From DASQZT01 sp035638575 (GTDB taxonomy: Bacteria; Acidobacteriota; Terriglobia; Bryobacterales; Bryobacteraceae): a stretch of DNA of 64,000 nt. How positions within the stretch are numbered: position 1 is the stretch's first letter; the number at the start of each line of letters is the position of its first letter. Under the pieces are notes generated by a model. It did no database searches and was not told the DNA's origin. It saw only the letters and a list, made by a program, of their open reading frames with translations. A program made the position numbers and the translations under genes. Shown piece by piece: positions 51,545 through 60,969 of the stretch. The stretch lies in NCBI GenBank assembly GCA_035638575.1, contig DASQZT010000204.1:7987-71986 (forward strand). Direction: 5' to 3'.

Positions 51545-52222
51545 ATGGCCGGCTGGTTCCACGTTCAGCGATTCTTGAAACTCACGCTTACCATCGTGGT
51601 GGTGTATGTAGCCTGGGTCCTGCTCGGCCGCGGGATCGTGGACCGGAACTGGAGGATGCGCCACCCGCGCCCCGCCGACTCCAACGCCGAGTTCGAAAAG
51701 GTGTACGGCGGCACGGCCGTGAGGATTCTCGCGTTCTACGCCCGCGATGGCGTCCTCACCGAGGGCGACAAGACGGTGATCTGCTACGGGGTGCTGAACG
51801 CGAAATCGGTCGGGATTTCGCCGCCGGTGGAGGGCGTGGGCGTGTCGATGAACCGGTGCGTCGAGGTCGCGCCCCAGCGCGAAACCGAGTACACCCTGAC
51901 GGCGGAGGGCAACGACGGGCACGCGGTATCGCAGTCGTTCACGATTGCGGTTCAAGCCGACCCGGCAACGCTGCCGAAAATCACTTCGTTCCGGATTGCC
52001 GGCCGCCGCCAGGATTATCTCGGACGGCCGATCTTCCTGCTCAGCTACGCGGACCAGAATGCGGAGGAGATCACGATCGATCCTCCGGTCTTCTCCACCA
52101 TGCATCGCTCGCCCTATGGGCAGTTCTACGTACAGCCGAGGCAGACCACCACGTACACCTTGAAGGCGACGGGGAAGCACGGGCACGTGGCACAAAAGCA
52201 GTTGACCGTCGACGTGCCGTAA
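51545..52222 (+). CDS. Membrane-anchored hypothetical protein with Ig-like strands
   Basis: A 225-residue protein. An N-terminal helix (LKLTLTIVVVYVAWVLLG) anchors a domain with repeated beta patterns: RETEYTLTAEGNDGHAVSQS and QTTTYTLKATGKHGHVAQKQ, two diverged copies of one Ig-like unit. Function unknown. TACAAT (51518-51523) stands 21 bases before the ATG. Confidence 0.75.
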   Translation: MAGWFHVQRFLKLTLTIVVVYVAWVLLGRGIVDRNWRMRHPRPADSNAEFEKVYGGTAVRILAFYARDGVLTEGDKTVICYGVLNAKSVGISPPVEGVGVSMNRCVEVAPQRETEYTLTAEGNDGHAVSQSFTIAVQADPATLPKITSFRIAGRRQDYLGRPIFLLSYADQNAEEITIDPPVFSTMHRSPYGQFYVQPRQTTTYTLKATGKHGHVAQKQLTVDVP

Positions 52223-52289
52223 CGGGGCCCGAAGGGCGGGCAGGTGGGCGCGCGCTACCGCCGTGCGGTATATTACGAGTCGCGTGCCT

Positions 52290-53546
52290 ATGCGACCGCC
52301 TGTCCGCCGAAACATCCTGATCCTCTCCGCCGCGGCGTGCCTGCTCGCGGCCGACAGCGAACCACGATGGCTGGCGCTCAATCGCCAGGCGAGCAAAGCG
52401 CTCGCGGACAACGACTACATCGAGCTGCGCGCGAAGCTGATGGAGTTGCGCCCGCTGATGCCGGGCAATCCGCGCATCACCTACAATCTCGCGTTGGCCG
52501 AGGCAAAGCTGGGGAACCGCGAGGCGGCCCTGGCACGGTTGCGCAACTTCGCCGGGATGGGGCTGCTCTACGACCTGGGCGCCGACGCGAACTTCGCCTC
52601 GCTGCGCGGAAGCAAGGACTTCGCCGCCATCCTGGAACGGATCGACGAGAGCCGCGACCAGGAGTCCCGCAGCGAGCCGGTTCTCACGCTGAGCGAGACC
52701 GATCTGATCGCCGAGGACATCGCCTACGATCCGAAGCACCGCCGTTTTCTGGTGAGCAGCGTTCGCAAAGCGAAGATCGTCGACGGCGACGGCGCCGAGT
52801 TCGCAAAGACCGACTGGCCGGTTCTGGCTCTGGCGGTGGACAACCATCGCCGGCTGCTGTGGGCCACCACCGGGTGGATGGCTCAGTGCGAGCGCTGCGA
52901 TGCGAAGGACAAGGACAAGACCGCGCTACTGGCTTTCGACCTGGATTCCGGCGCGCTCAAGCAGCGCATCGAGTCGCCGGTGAAAGGCCTGCTCGGCGAT
53001 ATGACGATCGGCCGCAAAGGCGACCTCTACGTCTCGGAGAATGCCCACGGCGCGGTCTTGTGCCTGCACGCGGGCGCCAAGGAACTCGAGCGCCTGGACG
53101 CGCCCGGCGAATTCCCGTCCCCGCAAACGCCGGCGCTCTCGGCCGATGAGAAGACGCTATACATCGCGGACTACGCGCGCGGGATCGCCGCCATGGACCT
53201 GGCCAGCCGGTCGGTCGAATGGCTGGTCCCCGCCGACGATCTGGCGCTCACCGGCATCGATGGCTTCTACGTGTACCGCGACTCGTTCCTGGCGGTGCAG
53301 AACGGCACCGTGCCGCCGCGGATCATGCGCTTCTCGCTGGACCTGAAGACGCAGGAGGTGCTGGAGGCCAATACCCGCACTCTGGGCGCACCCACCCATG
53401 GCACGATTGCCGGCAACCTGTTCTACTTCATCGGCAACTCGGGCTGGGATGCCTGGGACGCACAGGGCAAAAAGCGGGCCGGCACGCCCGCCATTCAGTC
53501 TTCCATCGAAAGGATCACGCTGCCCAAAACCGGCTTCGCAAGGTGA
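52290..53546 (+). CDS. Secreted TPR and beta-propeller protein
   Basis: About 418 residues from the ATG at 52290; in-frame GTGs at 52263 and 52284 are alternatives. Signal peptide NILILSAAACLLAADS. TPR-like helices (about 30-110, with NPRITYNLALAEAKLGNREA) precede an SMP-30-like propeller: LIAEDIAYDPKHRRFLVSSV, LLGDMTIGRKGDLYVSENAH and TPALSADEKTLYIADYARGI. TATATT at 52269-52274 may be the -10. Function unknown. Confidence 0.83.
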   Translation: MRPPVRRNILILSAAACLLAADSEPRWLALNRQASKALADNDYIELRAKLMELRPLMPGNPRITYNLALAEAKLGNREAALARLRNFAGMGLLYDLGADANFASLRGSKDFAAILERIDESRDQESRSEPVLTLSETDLIAEDIAYDPKHRRFLVSSVRKAKIVDGDGAEFAKTDWPVLALAVDNHRRLLWATTGWMAQCERCDAKDKDKTALLAFDLDSGALKQRIESPVKGLLGDMTIGRKGDLYVSENAHGAVLCLHAGAKELERLDAPGEFPSPQTPALSADEKTLYIADYARGIAAMDLASRSVEWLVPADDLALTGIDGFYVYRDSFLAVQNGTVPPRIMRFSLDLKTQEVLEANTRTLGAPTHGTIAGNLFYFIGNSGWDAWDAQGKKRAGTPAIQSSIERITLPKTGFAR

Positions 53547-53552
53547 GGCCGG

Positions 53553-54416
53553 TCATTTGACGCCGGGGCCCGCGGGCGCCGCAATGGTCACTTGGCCGGA
53601 TGCCGCCCACTCCACGCCGCGGGCAATCAGCACCTGGAACTCCCGGCATCGAAAGTTCGGGTTGTCTTCGTGGAGCCACGTATGGCCCAGCATGGTGGTG
53701 TAGATGCGGCCTTGGCCGTAGGTGCGAACCCAGTCCATGGGCTCGTTTTCCTGGGCGTCTTTGGACCAGGCATACGTCAGGATGGTGAGGCCGGACGCCG
53801 GGCCGTGCTGTCCGTGAGTCAACTGCTCGGAGGGTTGGAGCCAGTGTCTGGGCATGCCGCGCGTGATGGGATGATCGCGGTCGAGCACGGTCATCTCGAA
53901 ATCGTGACGCGGTCCATGGCCGGGATTGCGGCCCTGACCGGCAGGGATGGTAACGATCTTCTCATCCGAACCAATGACGAGGCTGGGGCCGAACTCCTTG
54001 TTGCGCCAGCCCAGGCCGATCATTTCGTTATACTCGGGCCACTCGAGAAAAGCGTTGTTGGCGGCATGGAAGACGATGAGCCCGCCGCCGGACCGGACGT
54101 AGCGGAGCATCGCGGAGTCCACCTCACCGGGCCAGCGAAGGCCATCTTCCTTGTCGCCGCCGTTCCAGTTGAGGAGCACCGCATTGTACCGGTCGAAGCG
54201 CGGGCGCCAGTTCGACCACGCTTCGGGAGCGGCGTCACGCGGCGGGCTGGTCGAGACATCCACCTGAAACCGGCCGGTGGCCTGGAGGATGGACGTCAGC
54301 TCGCGTGTGGCGGTCTGCCAATCGTGGTTGTTGACACCGTCAACGATGAGGATGGACAGCTTTGGTTGCGCCACCGAGACAGCGCCCAGCAGAAACAGGA
54401 GGAGGACCTGCCGCAT
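53553..54416 (-). CDS. Secreted ThuA-domain protein (second copy)
   Basis: A 287-residue paralogue of the protein at 37609: signal peptide MRQVLLLFLLGAVSVAQ, then LSILIVDGVNNHDWQTATRE, AVLLNWNGGDKEDGLRWPGE, LRYVRSGGGLIVFHAANNAF, HDFEMTVLDRDHPITRGMPR and GRIYTTMLGHTWLHED. It ends after FQVLIARGVEWAASG. TACAAT on the minus strand at 54426-54431 is only 9 bases before the ATG, with no room for a ribosome site in a normal leader. Confidence 0.88.
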   Translation of the reverse strand: MRQVLLLFLLGAVSVAQPKLSILIVDGVNNHDWQTATRELTSILQATGRFQVDVSTSPPRDAAPEAWSNWRPRFDRYNAVLLNWNGGDKEDGLRWPGEVDSAMLRYVRSGGGLIVFHAANNAFLEWPEYNEMIGLGWRNKEFGPSLVIGSDEKIVTIPAGQGRNPGHGPRHDFEMTVLDRDHPITRGMPRHWLQPSEQLTHGQHGPASGLTILTYAWSKDAQENEPMDWVRTYGQGRIYTTMLGHTWLHEDNPNFRCREFQVLIARGVEWAASGQVTIAAPAGPGVK

Positions 54417-54615
54417 AATGCCGTGATTGTATCAGGCGCCCGGCTTCCCCGGCGGCGGCCCGGGTTATCGGGCGTTTGGTGCGCTTACAATAAGTCTCCC
54501 TCTTCGGCAAATTCTTTGGATTTCAGATGCAAACTATTGGTGTACAAGGACAAATCAGCGAGCTTTGGTGCCCTGATCACGTGGCAAACGACTTGCATGA
54601 CGAAGTCGTACCTTT

Positions 54616-55008
54616 ATGCCGGTCAGGCTATTCGAACAGTTGCCGGTTTCTAAAGAGCAATCCAATGGTAGGGATTCCCATGCCTCGGGAAGGCCCGAGC
54701 GACGCAAACGGGTTCGCACCCGGCTACGCTGGCAAGTGGCCCTGCTGACCATGAGTGAGGCGGAAACGATCAAGAGTTCGACCCGGGATCTGAGCAGCAA
54801 CGGTTTCTACTGTAACTCCCCCGTTCCGCTTGTTCCCGGTGCCCGCATGGTCTGCATACTCAAGGTGCCGGCGTACCATCCGGAGAGGGCCGATGCGATG
54901 TTGTCGCTCGAGTGCAGGGTGAGAGTCGTTCGGGTCGAGCCTTCAGAGGATGAAGGGCTTTACGGTCTCGGGTGCGAGATCGAGGACTACCGGCTTCTCC
55001 ACAGCTGA
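54616..55008 (+). CDS. PilZ-domain protein
   Basis: A 130-residue protein. The c-di-GMP signature is present: RRKRVRTRLRW (RxxxR-like basic motif near residue 33) and STRDLSSNGFYC (D/NxSxxG near residue 57), followed by the barrel strands RMVCILKVPAYHPER and GLGCEIEDY. It likely senses cyclic di-GMP. The start is uncertain, since no good ribosome site precedes 54616. It neighbours surface-protein and polysaccharide-export genes, which c-di-GMP often controls. Confidence 0.83.
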   Translation: MPVRLFEQLPVSKEQSNGRDSHASGRPERRKRVRTRLRWQVALLTMSEAETIKSSTRDLSSNGFYCNSPVPLVPGARMVCILKVPAYHPERADAMLSLECRVRVVRVEPSEDEGLYGLGCEIEDYRLLHS

Positions 55009-55030
55009 AAACACAATAATCCTGGAAAAG

Positions 55031-55095
55031 GATTTTGAGCCGCAGATCAACGCCGAATAACCATCTCTTTCTCTTTTGATCGGCGTTGATCCGCG
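55031..55095. repeat. REP-like inverted repeat element (copy 2)
   Basis: Arms about 55041-55056 and 55080-55095 pair at 15 of 16 positions (CGCAGATCAACGCCGA against TCGGCGTTGATCCGCG). The 26 bases from 55031 match the copy at 35106 with two differences. It lies between two convergent genes, where it may end both transcripts. Confidence 0.72.
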
Positions 55096-55134
55096 TTCAG
55101 CCGTTCTCCGGCCTTTTTTCAGCAACCTGCCAGT

Positions 55135-58100
55135 CTAGGGAATTGGCACCGAGATCGCAGTCGAAGCGCCAACTTCGTTCGTTGCCGTAATGCTCAGCGA
55201 TTGCAGAAGGTGGACCAGGTCGTTCGTGGTGCTGCCGTTCTGCAGGACAAACGGGACCTCGACCGAAAACGCCCCTCCGAAACCCTGCGAGGCGGTGCCC
55301 TGGAACCAACTCGCGGAGGCGGAACTCACGTCAAACGTCAGGTGGGTGGTGGCGAAACTCTGACCCTGCTTGGGTGTGATCTGAACGTCGAACTTGGTTA
55401 GGGACCGGGTTGTGGAATACCCGCTGAGCGTCAGCGTAAACGTGGTGAGCGTTTCGGCGGTTACGTTTCCGCTCAAGAGTTGCGGCGCCGAGCGCGGAAT
55501 CGTCAAGGTCAGGGCGGCCGGCGACGAAGGCGTCACATCGAAGCCGTCTTGGATGGTGAAGGACGGGGTAATGACGATGTCGCCGGCGGTGGTGCCGGTC
55601 TGCAGAGGTATTGAGGTGGCACTGCCGTTAAACAGCGCCTGGGTGGAATTGGCGGCGATGCTGAACTTAACCGTGCGACCCCCGCTGGCAAACTGGATGG
55701 CAGGGTCGTCCGCGAAGACGCTGGGGACAAAGGTCAGTGTCAGGGTGCCCTGCACTGGAAGCGGGTAGGACGACGCGAGAGACAAGCCGACGGCCATCTG
55801 CTGGGCCGGTTGTTGATTGCCGGCCGGTCCCTGGAACTGATAGGACGGCAGGGGCGTGGGCGCCGTGCCGGTGCCCGACAAAGTGAAGCTGCTGTTGTTG
55901 ATGCGCAGGGTGGCCGTCAAGGTCCCGGTGTTGTTGGGGGTGAAGCCCACTTGGAACGTGCTCGTTGCGCCAGGATCCAGGTTCAACGGCAGAGCCGGTA
56001 GATTCTGGAGCGCGAAGACGGTGCTGGGCGCGGCCAAGTTGATGCTGGAAATCGTCGCCGCGCTGGTACCCGTGTTCTGAACCGAGAATCCTACACTCCC
56101 GCTGCTTCCCACCGCTGCCGGGGTCAGGATGACAACGCCGCCGTCGGTGACCGCCGTGGCGGCCGCGGCGTTCACGTAGGAATAAATCAGGCGGGAACCG
56201 ATGGCCGTGCCGGTGACGGTGAACGTGTCATTGCCGATGGTCAGGCGTCCGCTGACCGCACCAGGCTGCGTGGGCGAGAAGTTCAACGTGAAGCGTTGCG
56301 ACGCGTTGGCGGCAACGGTGAACGGAACAGGCGGCAGGTCGGCCAGAGCGAATCCCTGGCCGCTGACCGACACAGCCGCAATCTGCCCGTCGCCGGCTCC
56401 GGCGTTGAGGATCGAAATCGTCAACCCCGACACCTGGCCCACGACGGTGTCGGCAAAGGCGGCTGTCCCGCCAGGGAGCAGCCCCGCGGTATTCGTCCCG
56501 TCGGAAGAGGTGTAAGTGTATTGCGGCCCGATGCCCTGTCCCAACAGGTTAATGGTGATGGATTGACCGCTCACATCGAGGAGCAACGTTGCCGAAAAGA
56601 CCTGCTGCTGTTGGGGACTAAAGCGAATACCGAACTTGCCCTGCAGGGAAGGAGGCACAGCCGCGGGGAAGGAGGGCAGATTGAGCAACTGAAAAGTCGA
56701 TGGAGATGAGCCTGCCAGTGCGATCGAGTTCAGGAAGCCGGTTCCCGTGCCGTTATTCGTCGCCAGGAGAGTGATATTGGAAACGGCGGTCGTCAGCGTA
56801 TTGGGGAAAGAGAGGGTGGAACCGTTCTGCAACGGCAAGATACTGCTGGTCACCGGATCGACATAAGCCAGCGCAATGCTGGATGCCGCGGTCGATCCCA
56901 CGAGCGAGCCGGAGATGGAACGGCTGACGAGATCGATGCGAAAACTTCCGGCGAAACTGCCGGACTGCGAGGGCGCAAAGACGATACCGAAGGTTAAAGC
57001 TTGCCCGGGTGCGACGGTTGCCGGCAATAGCGGCAATCCGGTCAGCCGAAATCCAGTGCCTGACACCGTCACGGCGTTCACCGTGCCGGACCCCGTACCT
57101 TGGTTGAGAATCCCGATCGTGGCGGTGGTGGTTGCGTTGATATCGACCGAAGGGAACGTCAGGGTGGTTCCGTCGGGAAGCGGATGGGTGATGTTGTCAG
57201 CCAGACTATAGGCGACGGTGAAGTTGGGAAGCGAGGTCGATCCCGCGATTGTGCCGGAAATGGAGCGGCCGGTAAGATCGATGCGAAAGCTCCCCGCAAA
57301 GGAGCCAGACTGGGAGGGCGCAAATATAATCCCGAATTGCAAGGACTGTCCCGCTGCGATGGTCGCTGGCAACGCCGGCACTCCGCTCAGTCGGAAGCCC
57401 GTGCCGGCCAGAAATACGCCGGTAACCGAGCCCGCCCCGGTGCCCTGATTCACGACACTGATGGTGGCGGTGGAAGTTGCGTTGACATCCACCGACGGAA
57501 AGCTGATGGCTCCTCCATCGGAGAACGGGTGGACAATGCCGTCGGCGAGGGTATACGAGACGGCAAAGCCGGGCTGCGTGGTCGACGCCACGAGAATGCC
57601 GGAGATGGAGCGGCCCGCCAGATCGATGCGAAAGGTTCCATTGAAGCTTCCCGTTTGCGTGGTATTGAAGACGATCCCGAAGTGCACAGACTGTCCCGCC
57701 GGGACCGTGGCCGGCAACAGCGGTGACCCGGTCAGTGTGAAGCCCGTGCCGCTCACGGCAATGTTGGTGACGATGGCCGCGCCCGTGCCCTGGTTGAGGA
57801 TGTTGATCGTGGCGGTAGAGGTTGTGTTGATATCGATGGCGGGAAAGGTAATGAGGGCTCCGTCGGACAATGGGTGCACGTTGCCGTCGGCAAGAGTGTA
57901 GGAAACAGCCAGGTTGGGCAGGTTCGTCGACGCTGCCAGCGTGCCGGAGACGGAATGGTCCGCAAAATCGATGCGGAAGGATCCGCTGAAGCTGCCCGCC
58001 TGCGTGGGAGCGAAGACGATTCCCAAGGCCAGGGTCTGCCCGGGACCGACGGTTGCCGGCAATAGCGGTAACCCGGTCAGCCGAAAGCCGCTGGCCGTCA

Positions 58101-59034
58101 GCGTAATGCCGTTGACCGTGCCGGACCCCGTGCCTTGGTTGAGGATGTTGATCGTGGCGGTAGAGGTTGCGTTGATATCGATGGCGGGAAAAGTGATGAG
58201 GGTTCCGTCGGGCAATGGGTGCACGTTGCCGTCGGCAAGAGTGTAGGAGACTGTAAAGCCGGGCGCCGTGCCGGTTCCGGCGAGGGGAAACGTGACGCTG
58301 CCGGTGTTGAGTGTCAGGGTCAACAATCCCACGCCGCTGCCCGTAGCCTGGGGAGTGAAGACCACGTTAAAGGACGCTTGCTGGCCCGGCTGAACCTGGG
58401 CAGGCGCCGGCGAGCCCACGAGTTGATAGGACGCGCCACTCACCGCGGCCGACTGCAGGGAACCGGTGGCGGTTCCGCGATTCAAAATGGTCACCGTCGC
58501 GGTTGCGGAGGCGCCCACGTTGGTTGACGGAAAGGTGATCCGGTTACCAGCGATCAGGTCGGTGAGGGCGCCGTTTGGCACGAAGAAATAGGTGAATGAC
58601 AGGTTCGGCGCTGTCCCGGCCAGGACGAATTGAAAGCTCGAAGGCTGGCTGTTCTCCGTGAACGCGATGGAAACTTGTCCGGTTACGGCGTTCCCCGAAG
58701 AGGAGAGATACTGAACGGTGAAAGTAGTGCTGCCGCCCGGGTTGAGGGCCACAGGGAAGGCGGGCGTTGACGAAACGGTCATATCGGACGTTCCGGTTAC
58801 GTTCACGCCGGTGATGGTTGCCGCGGTCGCTCCGGTGTATTTGACGGTCACGTTGGCCAGAACCGACTGCCCGAGGCCACTGGCTGTCAGAGACTGCGAT
58901 CCCCCGGGAGCGACATTCGAAGTTGTGCCGCCCACGGTTACCGAGACCTGCAACACTGACTGCCCAAGGGCAGGGGTCACGGCGGCGAACGGCACGGCGA
59001 GTGCGGCCAGCAGGATTGGAAAGCCGCGGATCAT
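55135..59034 (-). CDS. Giant secreted ASH-repeat (choice-of-anchor D) protein
   Basis: About 1,299 residues; start at 59034 with AAGGAG six bases upstream. Signal peptide (MIRGFPILLAALAVPFAAVT). The rest is a chain of ASH/choice-of-anchor-D-type beta-sandwiches, each with the pattern NQGTGSGTV, FRLTGLPLLPATV, PGQ and FAPTQAGSFSGSFRID. Four central units are near-identical and encoded by about 345-base tandem DNA repeats. The C-terminal 150 residues differ (TLTFVPSVFADDPAIQFASG onward). No sortase or membrane anchor is seen. It could be a large adhesin or matrix protein. It overlaps the gene upstream by ATGA. Confidence 0.9.
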   Translation of the reverse strand: MIRGFPILLAALAVPFAAVTPALGQSVLQVSVTVGGTTSNVAPGGSQSLTASGLGQSVLANVTVKYTGATAATITGVNVTGTSDMTVSSTPAFPVALNPGGSTTFTVQYLSSSGNAVTGQVSIAFTENSQPSSFQFVLAGTAPNLSFTYFFVPNGALTDLIAGNRITFPSTNVGASATATVTILNRGTATGSLQSAAVSGASYQLVGSPAPAQVQPGQQASFNVVFTPQATGSGVGLLTLTLNTGSVTFPLAGTGTAPGFTVSYTLADGNVHPLPDGTLITFPAIDINATSTATINILNQGTGSGTVNGITLTASGFRLTGLPLLPATVGPGQTLALGIVFAPTQAGSFSGSFRIDFADHSVSGTLAASTNLPNLAVSYTLADGNVHPLSDGALITFPAIDINTTSTATINILNQGTGAAIVTNIAVSGTGFTLTGSPLLPATVPAGQSVHFGIVFNTTQTGSFNGTFRIDLAGRSISGILVASTTQPGFAVSYTLADGIVHPFSDGGAISFPSVDVNATSTATISVVNQGTGAGSVTGVFLAGTGFRLSGVPALPATIAAGQSLQFGIIFAPSQSGSFAGSFRIDLTGRSISGTIAGSTSLPNFTVAYSLADNITHPLPDGTTLTFPSVDINATTTATIGILNQGTGSGTVNAVTVSGTGFRLTGLPLLPATVAPGQALTFGIVFAPSQSGSFAGSFRIDLVSRSISGSLVGSTAASSIALAYVDPVTSSILPLQNGSTLSFPNTLTTAVSNITLLATNNGTGTGFLNSIALAGSSPSTFQLLNLPSFPAAVPPSLQGKFGIRFSPQQQQVFSATLLLDVSGQSITINLLGQGIGPQYTYTSSDGTNTAGLLPGGTAAFADTVVGQVSGLTISILNAGAGDGQIAAVSVSGQGFALADLPPVPFTVAANASQRFTLNFSPTQPGAVSGRLTIGNDTFTVTGTAIGSRLIYSYVNAAAATAVTDGGVVILTPAAVGSSGSVGFSVQNTGTSAATISSINLAAPSTVFALQNLPALPLNLDPGATSTFQVGFTPNNTGTLTATLRINNSSFTLSGTGTAPTPLPSYQFQGPAGNQQPAQQMAVGLSLASSYPLPVQGTLTLTFVPSVFADDPAIQFASGGRTVKFSIAANSTQALFNGSATSIPLQTGTTAGDIVITPSFTIQDGFDVTPSSPAALTLTIPRSAPQLLSGNVTAETLTTFTLTLSGYSTTRSLTKFDVQITPKQGQSFATTHLTFDVSSASASWFQGTASQGFGGAFSVEVPFVLQNGSTTNDLVHLLQSLSITATNEVGASTAISVPIP
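56881..58265 (-). repeat. Four tandem ~345-base repeats within the ASH protein gene
   Basis: Each unit encodes about 114-115 residues beginning P(G/N)F/LxVSY-LAD and ending with SISG-L-GST. The sequence coding for LADGNVHPL recurs near 58219, 57873, 57530 and 57187, a spacing of 342-346 bases. High DNA similarity suggests recent duplication or recombination-maintained copies, and copy number may vary between strains. Confidence 0.85.
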
Positions 59035-60017
59035 AATGGCTCCTTCCCAATGGCCGGCACAAAGTAGACAACCGGGTATTGCCGGGCGTCCAGGACCAGG
59101 AGCCATTCTTCGCTGCTACCACCATTCAAGAGGAAACTCGGCCCGGACGAGAGGGCTTCGAAGCCGCGCGGGGCGAAATCCAGGGAAATGGTGTCAACGA
59201 GGGTTCGAGAAGCTGTCTCGTATATGCGGACTGCGCGCGCCGTTTTATCCGCCAGCAGCAGGTAACGGCTACTCCCGGAGACCGCCAGACCGGCGGGATT
59301 CAGCGCCGGCCCATCCGGCGGCGACAGGAGGGCGAATTCGAAACCTCCGGCCCCGGAGTCAAATTCCAGAATCTGCTGCGAGTCGACGTCGACCGCGTAC
59401 AGTTTGCTGCCGGTTTCGTCGAACGCGGCCGCAGCGGGTTGGGCCATGGACGACAGCCGGGCAGGGGACTGTGCCGCATTGAAAAGATACAGTCCGCCGG
59501 CATCTGATCCCGTGATTCCCACCGCGATCTGCTGGCCCGCCGGGTCAATGGCCAGTGCGGTGACCTGACCAGCCGGCGACAGAGCGATGGGGGAATCCAC
59601 GAACACCGCGCTGTCCGAAAGCCGGACGCGTTGCAACTGGCCTCCGGAGGAGGAATAGAGAAGAGCGAAGGCGCCGTCGCGGCTCCACACGACGCGGTCA
59701 ACCGCATCGATCAATCCGTCGGCGGGAGACTCCGACGGCGCCAGATCGGACAATCCGCACACGAACCTGGCGCTGCCGGCTTTGGTCAGCACCGCCCACC
59801 TGCCGCCGGGCGCGATGGAAGCCCGGTCCACCTCGCTCAGCACAGGCGGGCCGATCCAAGCGGCGCCGGGCACGCCTAGCAAGGGTCGAACCGACCGCGA
59901 GGCACGGGCATAGACAAACCCGGCAATGGGGCCGTTAAAACTCGCGGGCTGAGCGTTTACCGGCCCGGCCAGCGGAATCAGGAGAGCGATGGAAGCGGAA
60001 ACAGACCAGCGAGACAT
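59031..60017 (-). CDS. Secreted beta-propeller-like hypothetical protein
   Basis: A 328-residue protein with signal peptide MSRWSVSASIALLIPLAGPV. Its body has propeller-like repeats: RASIAPGGRWAVLTKAGSAR, VVWSRDGAFALLYSSSGGQL, VTALAIDPAGQQIAVGITGS and AAFDETGSKLYAVDVDSQQI. It starts 3 bases after the stop of the gene before it and overlaps the next by 4 bases, so the three proteins are made together. Function unknown. Confidence 0.82.
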   Translation of the reverse strand: MSRWSVSASIALLIPLAGPVNAQPASFNGPIAGFVYARASRSVRPLLGVPGAAWIGPPVLSEVDRASIAPGGRWAVLTKAGSARFVCGLSDLAPSESPADGLIDAVDRVVWSRDGAFALLYSSSGGQLQRVRLSDSAVFVDSPIALSPAGQVTALAIDPAGQQIAVGITGSDAGGLYLFNAAQSPARLSSMAQPAAAAFDETGSKLYAVDVDSQQILEFDSGAGGFEFALLSPPDGPALNPAGLAVSGSSRYLLLADKTARAVRIYETASRTLVDTISLDFAPRGFEALSSGPSFLLNGGSSEEWLLVLDARQYPVVYFVPAIGKEPL

Positions 60018-60020
60018 GAT

Positions 60021-60641
60021 TTATCGAGGACTCCCGAACACCAGGGGACCGGTGGTAATGGAGATGGGCGAACTGGAAGAGCTCGTTCGTGTGCCGAAGT
60101 AGACGCCCCCACCAGCGCCGCCGGCAACAACGATTCCGAGCACGATCCACTTCCATTTGCCGCCGGATGTGTGGGTTCGCAATTCCGGCGTCTTCACCGT
60201 TGCGGGAGCACCCTCGATGAACTGGGTGATCAGGGCTTTGGCGCCCAGACCGCGGTAAGACGCCGTCACGTAGATTTGAAGCTTGCCCGGAACCTGATTG
60301 GTTCTGAGCCCGCGCGCAACGGCAAGGCCGTCCTGGTTCGTTACCGCGGTCAAGTTCCTTGAACCATTTGGGAACTCGCCACTGGCGTCGGAGATCGGCA
60401 AGGCAAAGACCACGCTGGCGCCCGCCACCGGCCGGTGATCGTCATCTTCGACTTTCACCGCAAGATTGCGTGCCGTGCGTTGGTGGACGTCATTGATGAC
60501 GCCTTCTCCCTCAACTACAATGAGCTCGATCCGTGCGGGCAAGCTCTGGGCATAAGCCGCCGGAGTCATCACGTCGGAGGCGACCAAAACACAGAGGCCC
60601 AGTGCCAGCAGGTTCTTCGATAGTTTCAGATAGTTGTTCAT
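60021..60641 (-). CDS. Secreted Ig-like protein with C-terminal membrane helix
   Basis: A 206-residue protein: signal peptide (LLALGLCVLVASDVMTPAAYA), a Big/Ig-like domain (ARNLAVKVEDDDHRPVAGAS, TAVTNQDGLAVARGLRTNQV), a hydrophobic helix WKWIVLGIVVAGGAGGGVYF near residues 163-182, then a Ser-rich linker and a short end PISITTGPLVFGSPR. I believe this layout recurs in Acidobacteriota beside propeller or repeat proteins, though I cannot verify it here. First gene of the three-gene operon. Confidence 0.8.
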   Translation of the reverse strand: MNNYLKLSKNLLALGLCVLVASDVMTPAAYAQSLPARIELIVVEGEGVINDVHQRTARNLAVKVEDDDHRPVAGASVVFALPISDASGEFPNGSRNLTAVTNQDGLAVARGLRTNQVPGKLQIYVTASYRGLGAKALITQFIEGAPATVKTPELRTHTSGGKWKWIVLGIVVAGGAGGGVYFGTRTSSSSSPISITTGPLVFGSPR

Positions 60642-60969
60642 TTGCGGATTCCGCGGTTTGTTGAACCTCGCTCGGTGTATGCAATTTGGCCGCCGAGACG
60701 GGAACTCCCTGCGACAGTAGTCAGCCAGTCAGGGATAGTTCCAGCGAACTTCGGTCCCAAAGCCGAATTCTCACTAATTCGAGATGCGGCGAGGTTGTGC
60801 CAAAGGTTGAGGTGATTTCCAAATTCTTAGGACTAATCTGCAAATAATTGGAGATTTGCGAGCGGTCCTGCGTCACGAGGCAGTACAGGCCCGTCGAACG
60901 GCGGTTCCGAGCGCGTGGTCGCGAACGTGCAAGCCGAGAGTATTCCCGCAGTTGGCGGGCTGGACAACG
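60642..60969. promoter_or_regulatory. Divergent control region of the surface-protein operon and Wza-like gene
   Basis: No gene is supported. The part at 60760-60860 is less GC-rich and contains an inverted repeat, ATTTCCAAATT (60815-60825) against AATTGGAGAT (60846-60855), with one unpaired base and one mismatch. It could be an operator for both directions. No canonical promoter was recognised. Confidence 0.5.
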
